A stretch of 64,000 bases of DNA, taken from the NCBI GenBank assembly GCA_018368345.1, contig JAGZEK010000008.1, positions 1 through 64,000 on the forward strand. The letters are read 5' to 3'. Of the stretch, positions 36,870-45,756 are shown piece after piece. The notes beneath the pieces are model-generated. The model saw only the letters and a list, made by a program, of their open reading frames with translations. It did not search any database and was not told the DNA's origin. The first letter of the stretch is position 1. Every line of letters begins with the position of its first letter. The DNA comes from Collinsella sp. GTDB taxonomy: Bacteria; Actinomycetota; Coriobacteriia; Coriobacteriales; Coriobacteriaceae. The position numbers and the translations under genes were made by a program.

Positions 36870-37808
36870 CTAGAGGGCACCGAAGAGGACGGCGTAGGTA
36901 GTGGATTCGCCGAGCTTGAGCTCGTCGCCGGGATTGAGTTGGGCGGAACGACCGGGCTCGACCTGAATGTAGACGCGCGTGGCCCCGTTTACCACCACGG
37001 TTCCGTTGGTGGACGACAAGTCCTCGACGTGCCAGATATTTTGAGCATCGCACCAGATATGGGCATGGCGGGCCGAGACATCGTCGCCGACGTCGGTAAT
37101 ATCGCCCTCACCAGTGGCCAGCGCGCCAATCTCAACACCCTGCTCACTCGGCTGAATCCAGCGCGGGGCGCTCACGACAAAACTGTTTTGTATACGCAGC
37201 AAGCCCAAGGGGTGCGCCGGGGCGGGTTCGCGTTCGCCCGCGGTCATCGACATGCCAAGCGAACGCGGCGTGGATGTGCCTCCGCCGCAGGTCGCGTTCG
37301 CGTAGTCGATGGCATAGTTCACCGAGGACCGCACATCCGCCGAACAACCGACGGCGACAAACAGCACCAGCACGGCCTCGGCGCGCTCGGCGGGCATGAG
37401 TTCCGCCGCCTGGGACAGGCGATCGAGCGCGTTGCAATAGAGATTCGTGTCCTGGTGACACTCTTCGAGCGCGCGTACCATCGGTTCACCTGCAGGGCCG
37501 CACACCATATTGATCACAGCCGTGGAGTCCATGGGATTGCGCTGGCGCAGGGCCAGTTGCGACATAATACGCGCAGCCGAGGTACCGTATTCGGCAAAGT
37601 AGCGCTGCTGAAGCGTGCCGACCGGCGCGCGAACGATAAAGCGGGAAACCCAAGAGCGATCGGCGGCTCGGCTCTGCGGGCTGCGGCCGTCGGCGAGCGG
37701 ACGGGACGAAAGCACCAAGCCGCACAGCTCGATATGGCTCAGATGCGCCGCGCGCTTAAAGATGTCAAACATGGCCCCGCATGGGGTGAGCTCAACTTGA
37801 GATGCCAT
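36870..37808 (-). CDS. FHA-domain protein with unknown N-terminal region
   Basis: A 312-residue cytoplasmic protein. The C-terminal 90 residues form an FHA phosphothreonine-binding domain: EIGALATGEGDITDVGDDVS, SARHAHIWCD (the SxxH core), VEDLSSTNGTVVVNG (the STNGT loop) and LKLGESTTYAVLFG. The first 200 residues are mostly helical and not recognised; they include a ten-Cys-poor, Ala-rich segment and KRAAHLSHIELCGLVLSSRP. It starts 3 bp after the Ser/Thr kinase gene, so it is probably that kinase's phospho-reader or substrate. No convincing ribosome-binding site is visible beyond AAGGAGG upstream of the ATG. Confidence 0.82.
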   Translation of the reverse strand: MASQVELTPCGAMFDIFKRAAHLSHIELCGLVLSSRPLADGRSPQSRAADRSWVSRFIVRAPVGTLQQRYFAEYGTSAARIMSQLALRQRNPMDSTAVINMVCGPAGEPMVRALEECHQDTNLYCNALDRLSQAAELMPAERAEAVLVLFVAVGCSADVRSSVNYAIDYANATCGGGTSTPRSLGMSMTAGEREPAPAHPLGLLRIQNSFVVSAPRWIQPSEQGVEIGALATGEGDITDVGDDVSARHAHIWCDAQNIWHVEDLSSTNGTVVVNGATRVYIQVEPGRSAQLNPGDELKLGESTTYAVLFGAL

Positions 37809-37811
37809 GAC

Positions 37812-39656
37812 CTAGGCCTCCTTGGTCGTAGAAATAGAATCGGACGATACTTCGACAGGTCCGCCAAAAGTACGGGCAGCTGCGGCTCCGCCGGCAAGCG
37901 GAGTCGCCATCTGGGCTTTTGTGCGTCGCGGTGCCGAAACGGGAAGTTCAAAGGCAAAGCCCATCGCAAGCAAAAACCACGTAAGCGTATAGGTTGCAAC
38001 CAGAGCGGCAACAAGGCCGCCCATCACGGCGCGTTGGGAAAATACGCTACATGCAGCCACAACCAGCACCGGAACCTCGCAGGCAGAAAGCGCAAGCACA
38101 CCCTGCAGGAAGCCCGAGCGCCGATCGCGCGCAAGTGCCCCCGCGGCAACGCCGGCTATGCCTGGCAGCGCCAACGCCAGTGCGGCAATAATACCCGGTA
38201 GCGACCCAGACCACACGAGCGATCCCAAAGTCGCCGTCACGCGAGCGCCCGACGCCAGCAGCGCGGCCGAAACCACGACCACAGCCCAAACCACGCCGCA
38301 GACGACCGCCGCGCCGACCATCAGCGCGCGACGAACCGCGCGGCCGGACGCATCCATGGGGCACGGCGTGAGCGGCTCGCCGCGGAGCGAACGACCGACA
38401 TTTTGCGCATAGTGGTCACAAAACGCCGAGAGCGCCGCCTCGACCGCCGCCGGCTCGGGACGATCTTTTTGATGGCTGGACAGACAGGCCATCACCACGT
38501 CGAACAGCTGGGCATCGACAAACGCCAGCGCATCGCGTAGCTCCTCGGAATCCGGCTCAAGCCCCAGCTGCTGGGCCTGCTCGGCCGCGGCGAGCGCCAC
38601 ATCGGGCTCACGGCGAAGCAGCTGAGTCAAATCGCAACCGGGCGCATGGGCACCAATGGGATAGTCGGGCCGCGTGTCCATCTTGAGACGGTAGGGGCTG
38701 GCGATGTCGCGCGTCTTTTTGCGCGAACCCGAGGTGCCCGAAGCGCTCGGCGCGGCTTCGTATGGCGCGATGCCGGCAATGAGCTCGTAAACCGTGCTTG
38801 CCGCGGCATAGACGTCAATCGCCGGCGACATACGCAAAGCGCGCAGGTCGGGAATATCGTCGGTGAGCATCTCGGGCGGGGCATAGGCAACCGTCGCACG
38901 ACGCAGCGTGGCATAACGCTCCGTAAACGATGCCTTGCCGCCGGTACCGGCCACGGCCGACGCAGGCTCAAGCGCCAGCGACGAGCCAAAGTCGATCAGG
39001 CACAGGTCAAAGGTGCCCTCGGCAAGCTGCCGGTCAAGCGGTAGACGCGCCGTGCGCACCATAATATTAGCGGGCGAGATATCGCGATGGACAAAGCCCT
39101 CGCCCACCAGGCTCATACGGCAGAGCAGATCGAACAGGTCGCGACCCAGACGCGCCGCCACAAGCGGCGACAGGCGTCCGGCATCGTCCACGGCAAGTCG
39201 CGAACGCAAGCGGGCAAGCGTCTCGCCCTCGACCCATTCCATGACAATTGCAGGCACACCGTCGACCTCGCCCCAGCCATAGAGGCGGGGAAAGCCCTTA
39301 AGGCCCGAAAGGGCGCGATGGCATTCGTATTCCTCGCGAAACGCCGCCTTGAACTTGGCGACCAGTGCCTCGTGAGCGGCATCGTCGTCAAACTCATCGC
39401 GCGTCGGCAAGATGAGCTGTTTGAGTGCCACGGCCTCGCCTTGGGCGTTGACGGCACGCGTCACGCGGCCGATACCGCCACGGCGCATGGTGGCATCGTC
39501 GGCAAACAGCATCGTAAAACGACGCAGATAGGCAGGCAGTTCGTCCTGACCGAGCGCAATGGCCGGCTCAAACCCGTCGACACGCGCCAGGCGCAGGCCG
39601 ACCATGGGATCGCGACCGAGCGATTGCGGTGTGGTGGATGCAAGATCGGTCATCAT
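37812..39656 (-). CDS. Membrane Ser/Thr protein kinase with C-terminal helices
   Basis: A 614-residue Hanks-type kinase. The domain at about residues 55-330 looks active: Gly loop RRGGIGRVTRAV, VALKQLIL (ATP Lys), FVHRDISPANIMV (catalytic Asp), CLIDFGSSLAL (DFG) and VAYAPPEML. A 130-residue linker follows, then about four membrane helices (AALMVGAAVVCGVVWAVVVV region; VLVVAACSVF; LVATYTLTWFLLAMGFAF). It lacks PASTA or other outside domains, so any signal must come through the membrane segments or a partner. The start ATG overlaps the stop of the preceding membrane-protein gene (ATGA), and the FHA gene follows at 3 bp, making a tight three-gene unit. Confidence 0.88.
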   Translation of the reverse strand: MMTDLASTTPQSLGRDPMVGLRLARVDGFEPAIALGQDELPAYLRRFTMLFADDATMRRGGIGRVTRAVNAQGEAVALKQLILPTRDEFDDDAAHEALVAKFKAAFREEYECHRALSGLKGFPRLYGWGEVDGVPAIVMEWVEGETLARLRSRLAVDDAGRLSPLVAARLGRDLFDLLCRMSLVGEGFVHRDISPANIMVRTARLPLDRQLAEGTFDLCLIDFGSSLALEPASAVAGTGGKASFTERYATLRRATVAYAPPEMLTDDIPDLRALRMSPAIDVYAAASTVYELIAGIAPYEAAPSASGTSGSRKKTRDIASPYRLKMDTRPDYPIGAHAPGCDLTQLLRREPDVALAAAEQAQQLGLEPDSEELRDALAFVDAQLFDVVMACLSSHQKDRPEPAAVEAALSAFCDHYAQNVGRSLRGEPLTPCPMDASGRAVRRALMVGAAVVCGVVWAVVVVSAALLASGARVTATLGSLVWSGSLPGIIAALALALPGIAGVAAGALARDRRSGFLQGVLALSACEVPVLVVAACSVFSQRAVMGGLVAALVATYTLTWFLLAMGFAFELPVSAPRRTKAQMATPLAGGAAAARTFGGPVEVSSDSISTTKEA

Positions 39657-40558
39657 AGGGCAAGCGCCGCCACGTTATTGTTGAAGTTACCGAGTGCGAC
39701 GTCATCATCGCCGTAATGGCCGACCCATTGACATAGGTTGGTGTAACAGCCCCACAGATTGGCATACTGCTGGTACCACTTTGACCGGGGCGAGAATGTC
39801 TGACGACCGAACTCGGCTCGAATGACAAACATCTCCCCGACCAGGCTGTCGCACGGCCTGGGATCTCCCGTAGAGTTATAGGTCGAGACCACGTCATTGG
39901 CACGAGAAACATAGCCGTCGAGCATGTTGTACTTGGTCACAAGCCAACTGTGAATGCTCTCTTCCTCAGCAGCGGAAAGGCCACCGGAGTTTGCATCGCT
40001 GTCAGCGTTGCCGCCCGTCGAGCCGCCGTTTCCAGACCCTCCGGCAGAGGAACCCGACCCAGAGCCGCCGCCCGAACTCGACGAATCCGAGCCGGAGCCA
40101 GAAGTATCCGAGCTACCGGGCTTTCCGGACTGCTGGGCGTCCTGCTCCTTCTGCCGCTCGACCTTATTCACCGTTGCCGCCACGCTATTGTTGGACAACC
40201 GATCGATGATCTTGGTGTTGGTGAGCACGATGGTTTTGCCATTGGCAAGCGTGACTTCGTTGTCCGGGGCCTCGGCGCCGTCCGCGTCGTCGGCGCCAAA
40301 CACAATATGCGCGACCACACTTGCCCAAGCATATCCAGTCGTGGTGCCCAGATCACTTTTGACCTCATGCCCCACGCGCGGTTCGCGTGCGGCATGTGCC
40401 TGCATCATGGACGGCACGGTCATGCCATAGGCAGAAACGCCAGCTATGACCAGCACCAGCGAGCAAGACAGCAGTGCGTACGCCCGCGGCGCCAAGCCCA
40501 GTCGGCGTCGCATGCGCACCGCGGTGCCGCGCTTTGTCTGAGTGCCACCGGGCCGCAT
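39653..40558 (-). CDS. Membrane-anchored extracellular protein in the kinase/FHA operon
   Basis: A 301-residue protein I do not recognise. After a basic cytoplasmic start there is one helix (YALLSCSLVLVIAGVSAYGM), an outside region with TLANGKTIVLTNTKIIDRLS, a 60-residue Ser/Gly linker (SGSGSDSSSSGGGSGSGSSA) and a C-terminal domain with two or three cysteines (RPCDSLVGEMFVI; LWGCYTNLCQWVGHYGDDD). The flexible linker would hold the terminal domain out in the wall. ATG 40558 has GGAGGAG 5 nt upstream; 31 codons before it are rejected. Its stop overlaps the kinase start, so it is a good candidate for an outside sensor or substrate of that kinase. Confidence 0.75.
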   Translation of the reverse strand: MRPGGTQTKRGTAVRMRRRLGLAPRAYALLSCSLVLVIAGVSAYGMTVPSMMQAHAAREPRVGHEVKSDLGTTTGYAWASVVAHIVFGADDADGAEAPDNEVTLANGKTIVLTNTKIIDRLSNNSVAATVNKVERQKEQDAQQSGKPGSSDTSGSGSDSSSSGGGSGSGSSAGGSGNGGSTGGNADSDANSGGLSAAEEESIHSWLVTKYNMLDGYVSRANDVVSTYNSTGDPRPCDSLVGEMFVIRAEFGRQTFSPRSKWYQQYANLWGCYTNLCQWVGHYGDDDVALGNFNNNVAALAL

Positions 40559-40803
40559 GCGTTCTCCTCCAACAAAAACACGCCGCTCGGGAGCGGCGCA
40601 TTCATTCGAATCCATATTTGAGTGTATCAGCGAACCAAAAAGGTTGCGCAACGAATGGGCAAATTAAGGATGTGAGCGGAAGCATCCATGCGATAAGCGG
40701 ATACAAAGCATCTTTGTTGCACAACAAACTTACAGTCGCACGGGGAAATTATGACTACCCCGTGCGTCGCGAGGAAAACATACGGCAGGAGCAGGCTCGC
40801 CAC

Positions 40804-41400
40804 CTAAATCGTGCGACGGGCCTCGATAGCGCGCCCAAGCGTAAGCTCGTCGGCATACTCCAGGTCGCCGCCCACGGGCAGGCCGCTCGCCAGGCGCGAT
40901 ACCTCAACGCCCAGCGGCTTGATAGTGCGGGCCAGGTAGCTCGCCGTGGTCTCGCCCTCAATATTGGGGTTGGTGGCGATGATGACCTCATGGATATCCT
41001 CGTGGCCCAAACGCGCCAGCAGCTCGCGGATGTGCAACTGCTCGGGACCAATCTTGTCCATGGGGCTGATCACGCCGCCTAGCACATGGTACAGGCCATG
41101 GTAGCTGCCCGTGCGCTCGATCGCCTGGACATCGCGCGGCTCGCCCACCACGCAAATGCGAGTGGTGTCGCGCATCGAATCCTGGCAGATGGAGCACTCG
41201 TCGGCCGTGGCGTAGTTAAAGCAGCGGCTGCAAAAGTGGACCTCCTGCTTAACCTCCAGGATGGCCTCGGCCAGGCGGCGCGCCTCCTCGGCGTCAGCCT
41301 CCAACAGGTAATAGGCGATGCGCTGGGCCGACTTGGGACCAATGCCCGGCAGACGGCCCAGCTCATCGAGCAATTTTTGCAGGCTATGGTTCGCACTCAT
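40804..41400 (-). CDS. recR: Recombination mediator RecR
   Basis: A 198-residue RecFOR-pathway protein that helps load RecA at gaps. HhH motif [20 protein letters not shown] at the start, C4 zinc finger [18 protein letters not shown] (residues 57-74), Toprim domain [20 protein letters not shown], a Walker-B like [18 protein letters not shown] and a C-terminal [16 protein letters not shown]. It starts 13 bp after ybaB with only a weak ribosome-binding site, suggesting coupled translation. The usual order dnaX-ybaB-recR is kept, but dnaX is separated from this pair here. Confidence 0.96.
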   Translation of the reverse strand: MSANHSLQKLLDELGRLPGIGPKSAQRIAYYLLEADAEEARRLAEAILEVKQEVHFCSRCFNYATADECSICQDSMRDTTRICVVGEPRDVQAIERTGSYHGLYHVLGGVISPMDKIGPEQLHIRELLARLGHEDIHEVIIATNPNIEGETTASYLARTIKPLGVEVSRLASGLPVGGDLEYADELTLGRAIEARRTI

Positions 41401-41413
41401 ATATATGCGCGTC

Positions 41414-41734
41414 TTAGAACGGCATGCCCGGGATGTTGAGACCGCCGGTGATGGCGCCCATCTGCTTGTTGGCGAGCTCGTTGACGCCGCGAACGGCCTC
41501 GTTGACGGCAGCCATAATCATGTCCTGCAGCATATCGACGTCCTCGGGATCGAGCGCATCGGGATCGATGGTAAGGTTGACGAGCTCCATCTCGCCGTTG
41601 ACGGTCACCTTGACCATGCCGCCGCCGGCAGAGGCGTCGACGGTCTGGGACTTGAGGTTCTCCTGCGCGGCGGCAAGCTGCTCCTGCATCTTGCGGGCCT
41701 GCTTCATCATCTGCTGCATGTTCATACCGGCCAT
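41414..41734 (-). CDS. ybaB: YbaB/EbfC-family nucleoid-associated protein
   Basis: A 106-residue DNA-binding protein, normally a dimer. The Met/Gln-rich helix [20 protein letters not shown], the [20 protein letters not shown] strand pair and [20 protein letters not shown] helix are standard for the family. The C-terminal tail includes [20 protein letters not shown] lies 4 nt before the ATG. Co-transcribed with recR. Confidence 0.95.
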   Translation of the reverse strand: MAGMNMQQMMKQARKMQEQLAAAQENLKSQTVDASAGGGMVKVTVNGEMELVNLTIDPDALDPEDVDMLQDMIMAAVNEAVRGVNELANKQMGAITGGLNIPGMPF

Positions 41735-42075
41735 GATGGCTCCTTTACGTGCGGCCGCGCGCCGAGCTGCAAGGGCAGCCGGAGCACGGCGGGACTTTCA
41801 AACTCAAAAATCGTACCACGGCGCGAAGCCAGAGAGCGGGGCGGACACGCTACCTCAGTCGATATACATGTCCTGGAGTGCAAACCGCACCCAAAGATTA
41901 TGCGAAGTTGAATGATTCGCATCTGCATAATATTGAAAGCTAAATCTTGTAGAGCCGGAATCCGACATTTTCTGCATCCAGCTAGATAACAAAATGCCGA
42001 ACCGCTGCTCGAGGCGGCGCTCATGATGGCAGGGTATAATTTGATTGTCACAGACAGCAATTTGGAGGTGCCCCC
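41735..42075. other. AT-richer gap between ybaB and an opposite-strand gene
   Basis: About 340 bp with no supported gene between divergent ybaB (-) and the membrane protein (+). The 41880-41990 part is clearly richer in A and T than its surroundings. A perfect TATAAT at 42035-42040 lies 36 nt before the + strand start and is a likely -10, though no good -35 was found. The minus strand must carry a promoter for ybaB-recR here. Confidence 0.5.
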
Positions 42076-42552
42076 ATGAATGCCCCCGACGCGCTCCAAA
42101 ACATCCGCTCAAAACACCCCGTTGCATATGTGGTTCTCTATCTCTTTGTCGGCTGGGCATTACTGGTTGTCATCACCCATGCTATAGCCTTTGGAGCAGA
42201 ACTGCTGATAACCAGCTCGGACCAGCCCACCGTCAAATGGGAAGCGACCGATGAGTGCACCGATGGAACCCGAACCATTTACTACAACAGCCCGTCCCTC
42301 TACCAAGAGTTCAAGGTCAAGATAAAGGACTCCAAGATTGTCGGTGCCGAACCAGGCGCTTTCTTGACAATCGGAGCAACCCTCGACGCCGAGCAAGTCG
42401 AGTACACGGACAGCCGCGCGACGTATCGTGTCGACCTCAGCACCCTAGGCCGACCGTCACGCATCTGCCTGCTCGAATGCGAGACACGCGGCACCACGCT
42501 ACACATGTCCGAAATTCAAATGCGCCCGGATAAAGAGCCCCTAAAGGGCTAG
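42076..42552 (+). CDS. Membrane-anchored protein of unknown function
   Basis: A 158-residue protein with one N-terminal helix (VVLYLFVGWALLVVITHAIA, residues about 18-40) and a 110-residue outside domain rich in beta-strand (QEFKVKIKDSKIVGAEPGAF; RATYRVDLSTLGRPSRICLL). Two cysteines in SRICLLECET may pair. GGAGG lies 7 nt before the ATG. It is the only + strand gene between dnaX and recR and lies beside the DUF4160 pair, convergent with it, within a stretch that interrupts a normally contiguous operon. Confidence 0.72.
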   Translation: MNAPDALQNIRSKHPVAYVVLYLFVGWALLVVITHAIAFGAELLITSSDQPTVKWEATDECTDGTRTIYYNSPSLYQEFKVKIKDSKIVGAEPGAFLTIGATLDAEQVEYTDSRATYRVDLSTLGRPSRICLLECETRGTTLHMSEIQMRPDKEPLKG

Positions 42553-42577
42553 GGGTCCTAAGCCCAGCAAGCGATTC

Positions 42578-42850
42578 TCAACAGTAAAACGACAGCCCAC
42601 CGGTTGTTTCTTTCCAGCGTTTGCAAATCAGCGCATGGTTAGATGAAACAAACTGCATGATATCGCGTAAATCCCGAGCAGGAATATCGCCCTTGTTATG
42701 GGCCAGCTTGCATCCGCCGGAGCGGGTAAGCCATATCTTGGTCGCCTCGGCGGTGGGGCGCTTGACCGCGATATGAACATGGACGGGCTCGCCGTTCTCC
42801 CCTGTCCAGAAAAAGATGATGTACGGCCCGAGTCGGAAAAGACTAGGCAT
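42578..42850 (-). CDS. DUF4160-family small protein (toxin-antitoxin-like)
   Basis: A 90-residue protein with the DUF4160 pattern: MPSLFRLGPYIIFFWTGENG, the HVHIAVKRPTAEATKIWL strand with the conserved HVH, and a tail with IMQFVSSNHALICKRWKE. DUF4160 proteins are often paired with another small gene in toxin-antitoxin-like cassettes, though function is unproven. ATG 42850 overlaps the last codons of the upstream gene by 8 bp. A longer frame up to 43021 is open but out of keeping with the family start. Confidence 0.78.
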   Translation of the reverse strand: MPSLFRLGPYIIFFWTGENGEPVHVHIAVKRPTAEATKIWLTRSGGCKLAHNKGDIPARDLRDIMQFVSSNHALICKRWKETTGGLSFYC

Positions 42851-43103
42851 AGACCCGTCCGCCTTCGTAAGCAAAACGCAGGATGAGCGGGGCATTGTTG
42901 CGTACAAAATCATCGAGTTCTTTGAGGTCTGCTTCGCTAAAGCCTTCGTGCGACACCCAATTGAACGCCGGCAAGATGCACTCCGCCGTGTCAAAACCCC
43001 AATCGCGTGGGCGCTCCACAACGACCTTCACCGTATTGTCCTCACGGACTTCGGAATACGAAACTTGCGTATCGTCCTCAAGGCGGACATATTCCCACAT
43101 CAT
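42843..43103 (-). CDS. Small acidic partner of the DUF4160 protein
   Basis: An 86-residue acidic protein, not confidently assigned to a family. It has alternating strands (MWEYVRLEDDTQVSYSEVRE; VKVVVERPRDWGFDTAECIL) and a helix with SEADLKELDDFVRNN, ending FAYEGGRVYA. Overlap of its stop with the DUF4160 start, size and acidity fit an antitoxin-like or chaperone partner. GGAGCGAG lies 2-4 nt before the ATG pair. Which member, if either, is toxic cannot be told from sequence. Confidence 0.72.
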   Translation of the reverse strand: MMWEYVRLEDDTQVSYSEVREDNTVKVVVERPRDWGFDTAECILPAFNWVSHEGFSEADLKELDDFVRNNAPLILRFAYEGGRVYA

Positions 43104-43157
43104 AAGCTCGCTCCGTTCAAAGACGTCTCTTCTTGAGCAGTATACCCGCCTGTACAG

Positions 43158-45641
43158 CTACTCCACCGGCTTGAAGATGGTGGCCTGACCGAAGACGCTG
43201 CGGATGAGGGCTTTGGCCTCGTCCTCGGTCTGCGGGATGCTTGGGGCTGCGCCCTGATGGCCGAAGGGACTGCCCGCGCCGGGGTTGGACTCCCAGGGAG
43301 CTGCAGGAGCGTCCTCCTCTTTGGGGGCAGTTGCAGCGGGCTTGGGCGCGGGCGTCGCACCCGGCACGTCGAACGGAGGCAGATCGTCCCCGCTCGCATC
43401 GCCAGCGAAGCCGCCGACCATGGCGTCATCGTAGGGCACCTGCTCGGATTCCCACGGTGCAGACTGCGCAGACGGCTGAGCCTTGGGAGCGGACGCGCGC
43501 TCGGGCGCTCGGGGTGCGGGCTCGGTCGGGAGCTTGCCCGTGGCAGGAGCGCCAGCGGGGTTGTCGGAGCGCAGCCAGGGGGCTTTGCCCAGGTCGGATG
43601 ACTTGGGCGCAGGCGCGGCGGCGGGCTTGGGCGCGGGGACCGGAGCAGCCTGTTTGGGCGCAGCGGGTTCAGGCGCCGACGGGGTCGGTGCCGCTACCGG
43701 TGCCGCTTTTGGCTGCGTCGCGCTGACGTTCGAGGATGCAGGGGCCGCCGAGGACACGGGTTGCGGGTCCGCAGATGCCGCAGCCCGTGCAGATGGAGAA
43801 TGCTCCTCATGTTGAGGAGCCAGCGTGCCACCTCCATCCAGGACGTAGTCGACGGCACGACGACCGAAGACCGCGCAGACCGTCGGCAGGACCACCGACT
43901 GCGTATCGGCGCGACCAAGCATCTTAATGGCAAAAGTCGAACCCGCGGGGAACGAGACCGTGAGCTTGGAGCCGTCGTCGGCCGTGGCGCGGGCGTTGAG
44001 CAAAAGCCCTGCGTAGGAAGCCTGACGCGCCTTGACACGCTCGACAACCTCGGCCCATTTGCGCTGCAGCTCTCCGGCATCCTCAACCGCAGGGGTCTCG
44101 GCGGCGCCGGCGGCGGCAACCTGGGCGGCGGTGTTGGGCTGGGGCTTAGGTGCCGGAGCGGTGGCAGGCGCGGGGGCTGCAACGGGCTGAGGCGTCGGAG
44201 CCGGCGCAGACTGAGGTGCAGACGCTGCAGGCTTGGAAGCCGACACGGACGCAGAACGGGGCGCAGGCTGAGCCGCCGGAGCGGCAGCACCACGGTCCCA
44301 AGGCATACCGCCCTGGCGCGCGGACGTATCAGCGGTGGTAGCAGATGCCGCCGGAGTAGCGGCTCGGGCACCCGAGATCAGCGTCGGCTGCTGGGCAGCA
44401 GCGGGTACGGATGCTGCAGGCGCGGCGGCCTGAGCAGCAGCCACGCTCGCCGGCACCGCGGCATTGGCAACCATGGCCTCCAGGCGTGCCACGCGCTCGG
44501 CCAATGCCTCAATCGTTATATCAGCCTCGGGACGTGCCAGGCGCGTGCAGGCGATCTCGAGCACCAGGCGCACATCGCTCGCGCCCCTCATCTCCAGTGC
44601 GGCATCGTCGAGCACTGTCAGCACACGGGCCAGGCAGTCGGCAGGATGCTCGCCAAAGGCAGCGGCCTCGGCAGCAAGCGCCTCGGCCTGCTCGGAGCCG
44701 CCCTCAAACAGCTCGGCACGGGCACCGGCAACGCAGGCAACGTACACGTCACGCACATGCGCCACCAGGTCGCGCGTCAGTTCCAGCAGGTCGTTCCCTT
44801 CCTCGACCTGCGCACGAATCAGTCCATAGAGCTCGGCAACATCGCGATCGGCAATGGCACGGGAAAACTCGCCCAGAATCTGGTCCGAAACCTCGCCTAA
44901 AAGCGAGCGGGCATCGTCCGCATGCACAGAACCGTTGCCAAAAACGCTCAGCTGCTCCAGCGTGGAGAGCGCGTCGCGCATGCCGCCCTTGGCATGGCGC
45001 GCCACGATGGCGAGCGCCTCGTCGTCGTAATCGAAGCCCTCCTGCTCGCATACGTATGCCAGGCGATGCTCAATATCCTCGTTGCCGATGCGATGGAAAT
45101 CGAAACGCTGGCAGCGCGAGAGGATGGTCTCCAGAATCTTTTGCGGGTCGGTGGTGCACAGCACAAAGATCACGTGTGCCGGCGGCTCCTCAAGCGTCTT
45201 GAGCAGCGCGTTGAACGCCGCCGTCGTGAGCATGTGGACCTCGTCGATGATATAGATCTTGTACTTGCCGCGCACCGGGGCAAAGTTGACGGAGTTGATG
45301 ATCTCCTCGCGCACGTTGTCCACGCCGGTACGGCTTGCGGCATCGAGCTCGTAGACATCGGGGTGGTTGCCCTCGGCAATGAGCTCGCACTCCTCGCAAG
45401 TACCGTCGGGCATGCAGCCGCTTGCACCCTCGGCGCGCGCCGCCTCGGCATTGCGGCACAGCAGCGCCTTGGCAAGGATGCGCGCCATGGTGGTCTTGCC
45501 CGTGCCGCGCGGTCCGCAGAACAGGTAGGCGTGGGACAGGCGTCCCTCGGTGATAGCGTGCTCGAGCGTCGAGACGATATGCTGCTGGCCCACCACGGAG
45601 TCGAAGGTGAGCGGGCGATACTTTCGGTACAACGATTCCAT
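43158..45641 (-). CDS. dnaX: DNA polymerase III subunit gamma/tau
   Basis: An 827-residue clamp-loader subunit. The N-terminal AAA+ core (1-370) shows LYRKYRPLTFDSVVGQQHIV, Walker A FCGPRGTGKTTMARILAKAL, zinc-binding CMPDGTCEECELIAEGNH, Walker B YIIDEVHMLTTAAFNALLK and sensor LCTTDPQKILETILSRCQRF. Residues from about 430 on are extremely rich in Ala, Pro and Ser with only a short ordered part (QRKWAEVVERVKARQASYAG), making it longer than most homologues. The ATG at 45641 (MESLYRKY) has GGGGGAG 6 nt upstream; 73 upstream codons are rejected. Whether a short gamma form is made is not evident. Confidence 0.95.
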   Translation of the reverse strand: MESLYRKYRPLTFDSVVGQQHIVSTLEHAITEGRLSHAYLFCGPRGTGKTTMARILAKALLCRNAEAARAEGASGCMPDGTCEECELIAEGNHPDVYELDAASRTGVDNVREEIINSVNFAPVRGKYKIYIIDEVHMLTTAAFNALLKTLEEPPAHVIFVLCTTDPQKILETILSRCQRFDFHRIGNEDIEHRLAYVCEQEGFDYDDEALAIVARHAKGGMRDALSTLEQLSVFGNGSVHADDARSLLGEVSDQILGEFSRAIADRDVAELYGLIRAQVEEGNDLLELTRDLVAHVRDVYVACVAGARAELFEGGSEQAEALAAEAAAFGEHPADCLARVLTVLDDAALEMRGASDVRLVLEIACTRLARPEADITIEALAERVARLEAMVANAAVPASVAAAQAAAPAASVPAAAQQPTLISGARAATPAASATTADTSARQGGMPWDRGAAAPAAQPAPRSASVSASKPAASAPQSAPAPTPQPVAAPAPATAPAPKPQPNTAAQVAAAGAAETPAVEDAGELQRKWAEVVERVKARQASYAGLLLNARATADDGSKLTVSFPAGSTFAIKMLGRADTQSVVLPTVCAVFGRRAVDYVLDGGGTLAPQHEEHSPSARAAASADPQPVSSAAPASSNVSATQPKAAPVAAPTPSAPEPAAPKQAAPVPAPKPAAAPAPKSSDLGKAPWLRSDNPAGAPATGKLPTEPAPRAPERASAPKAQPSAQSAPWESEQVPYDDAMVGGFAGDASGDDLPPFDVPGATPAPKPAATAPKEEDAPAAPWESNPGAGSPFGHQGAAPSIPQTEDEAKALIRSVFGQATIFKPVE

Positions 45642-45756
45642 GGGTGCTCCCCCGGGTATACTGAGACTTGTTGCCGCGACGGCCATGCGGTCGCACGGCA
45701 TACTGCATTCATAATAACCCGTACGGCGAGCCCGCCGCGATAGGAGTCCAAAGAGC

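Noticed and set aside
43158..45641. Programmed frameshift in dnaX for a short gamma subunit
   Set aside because: I looked for an A-rich slippery run with a downstream stop in the alternative frame and did not see a convincing one.
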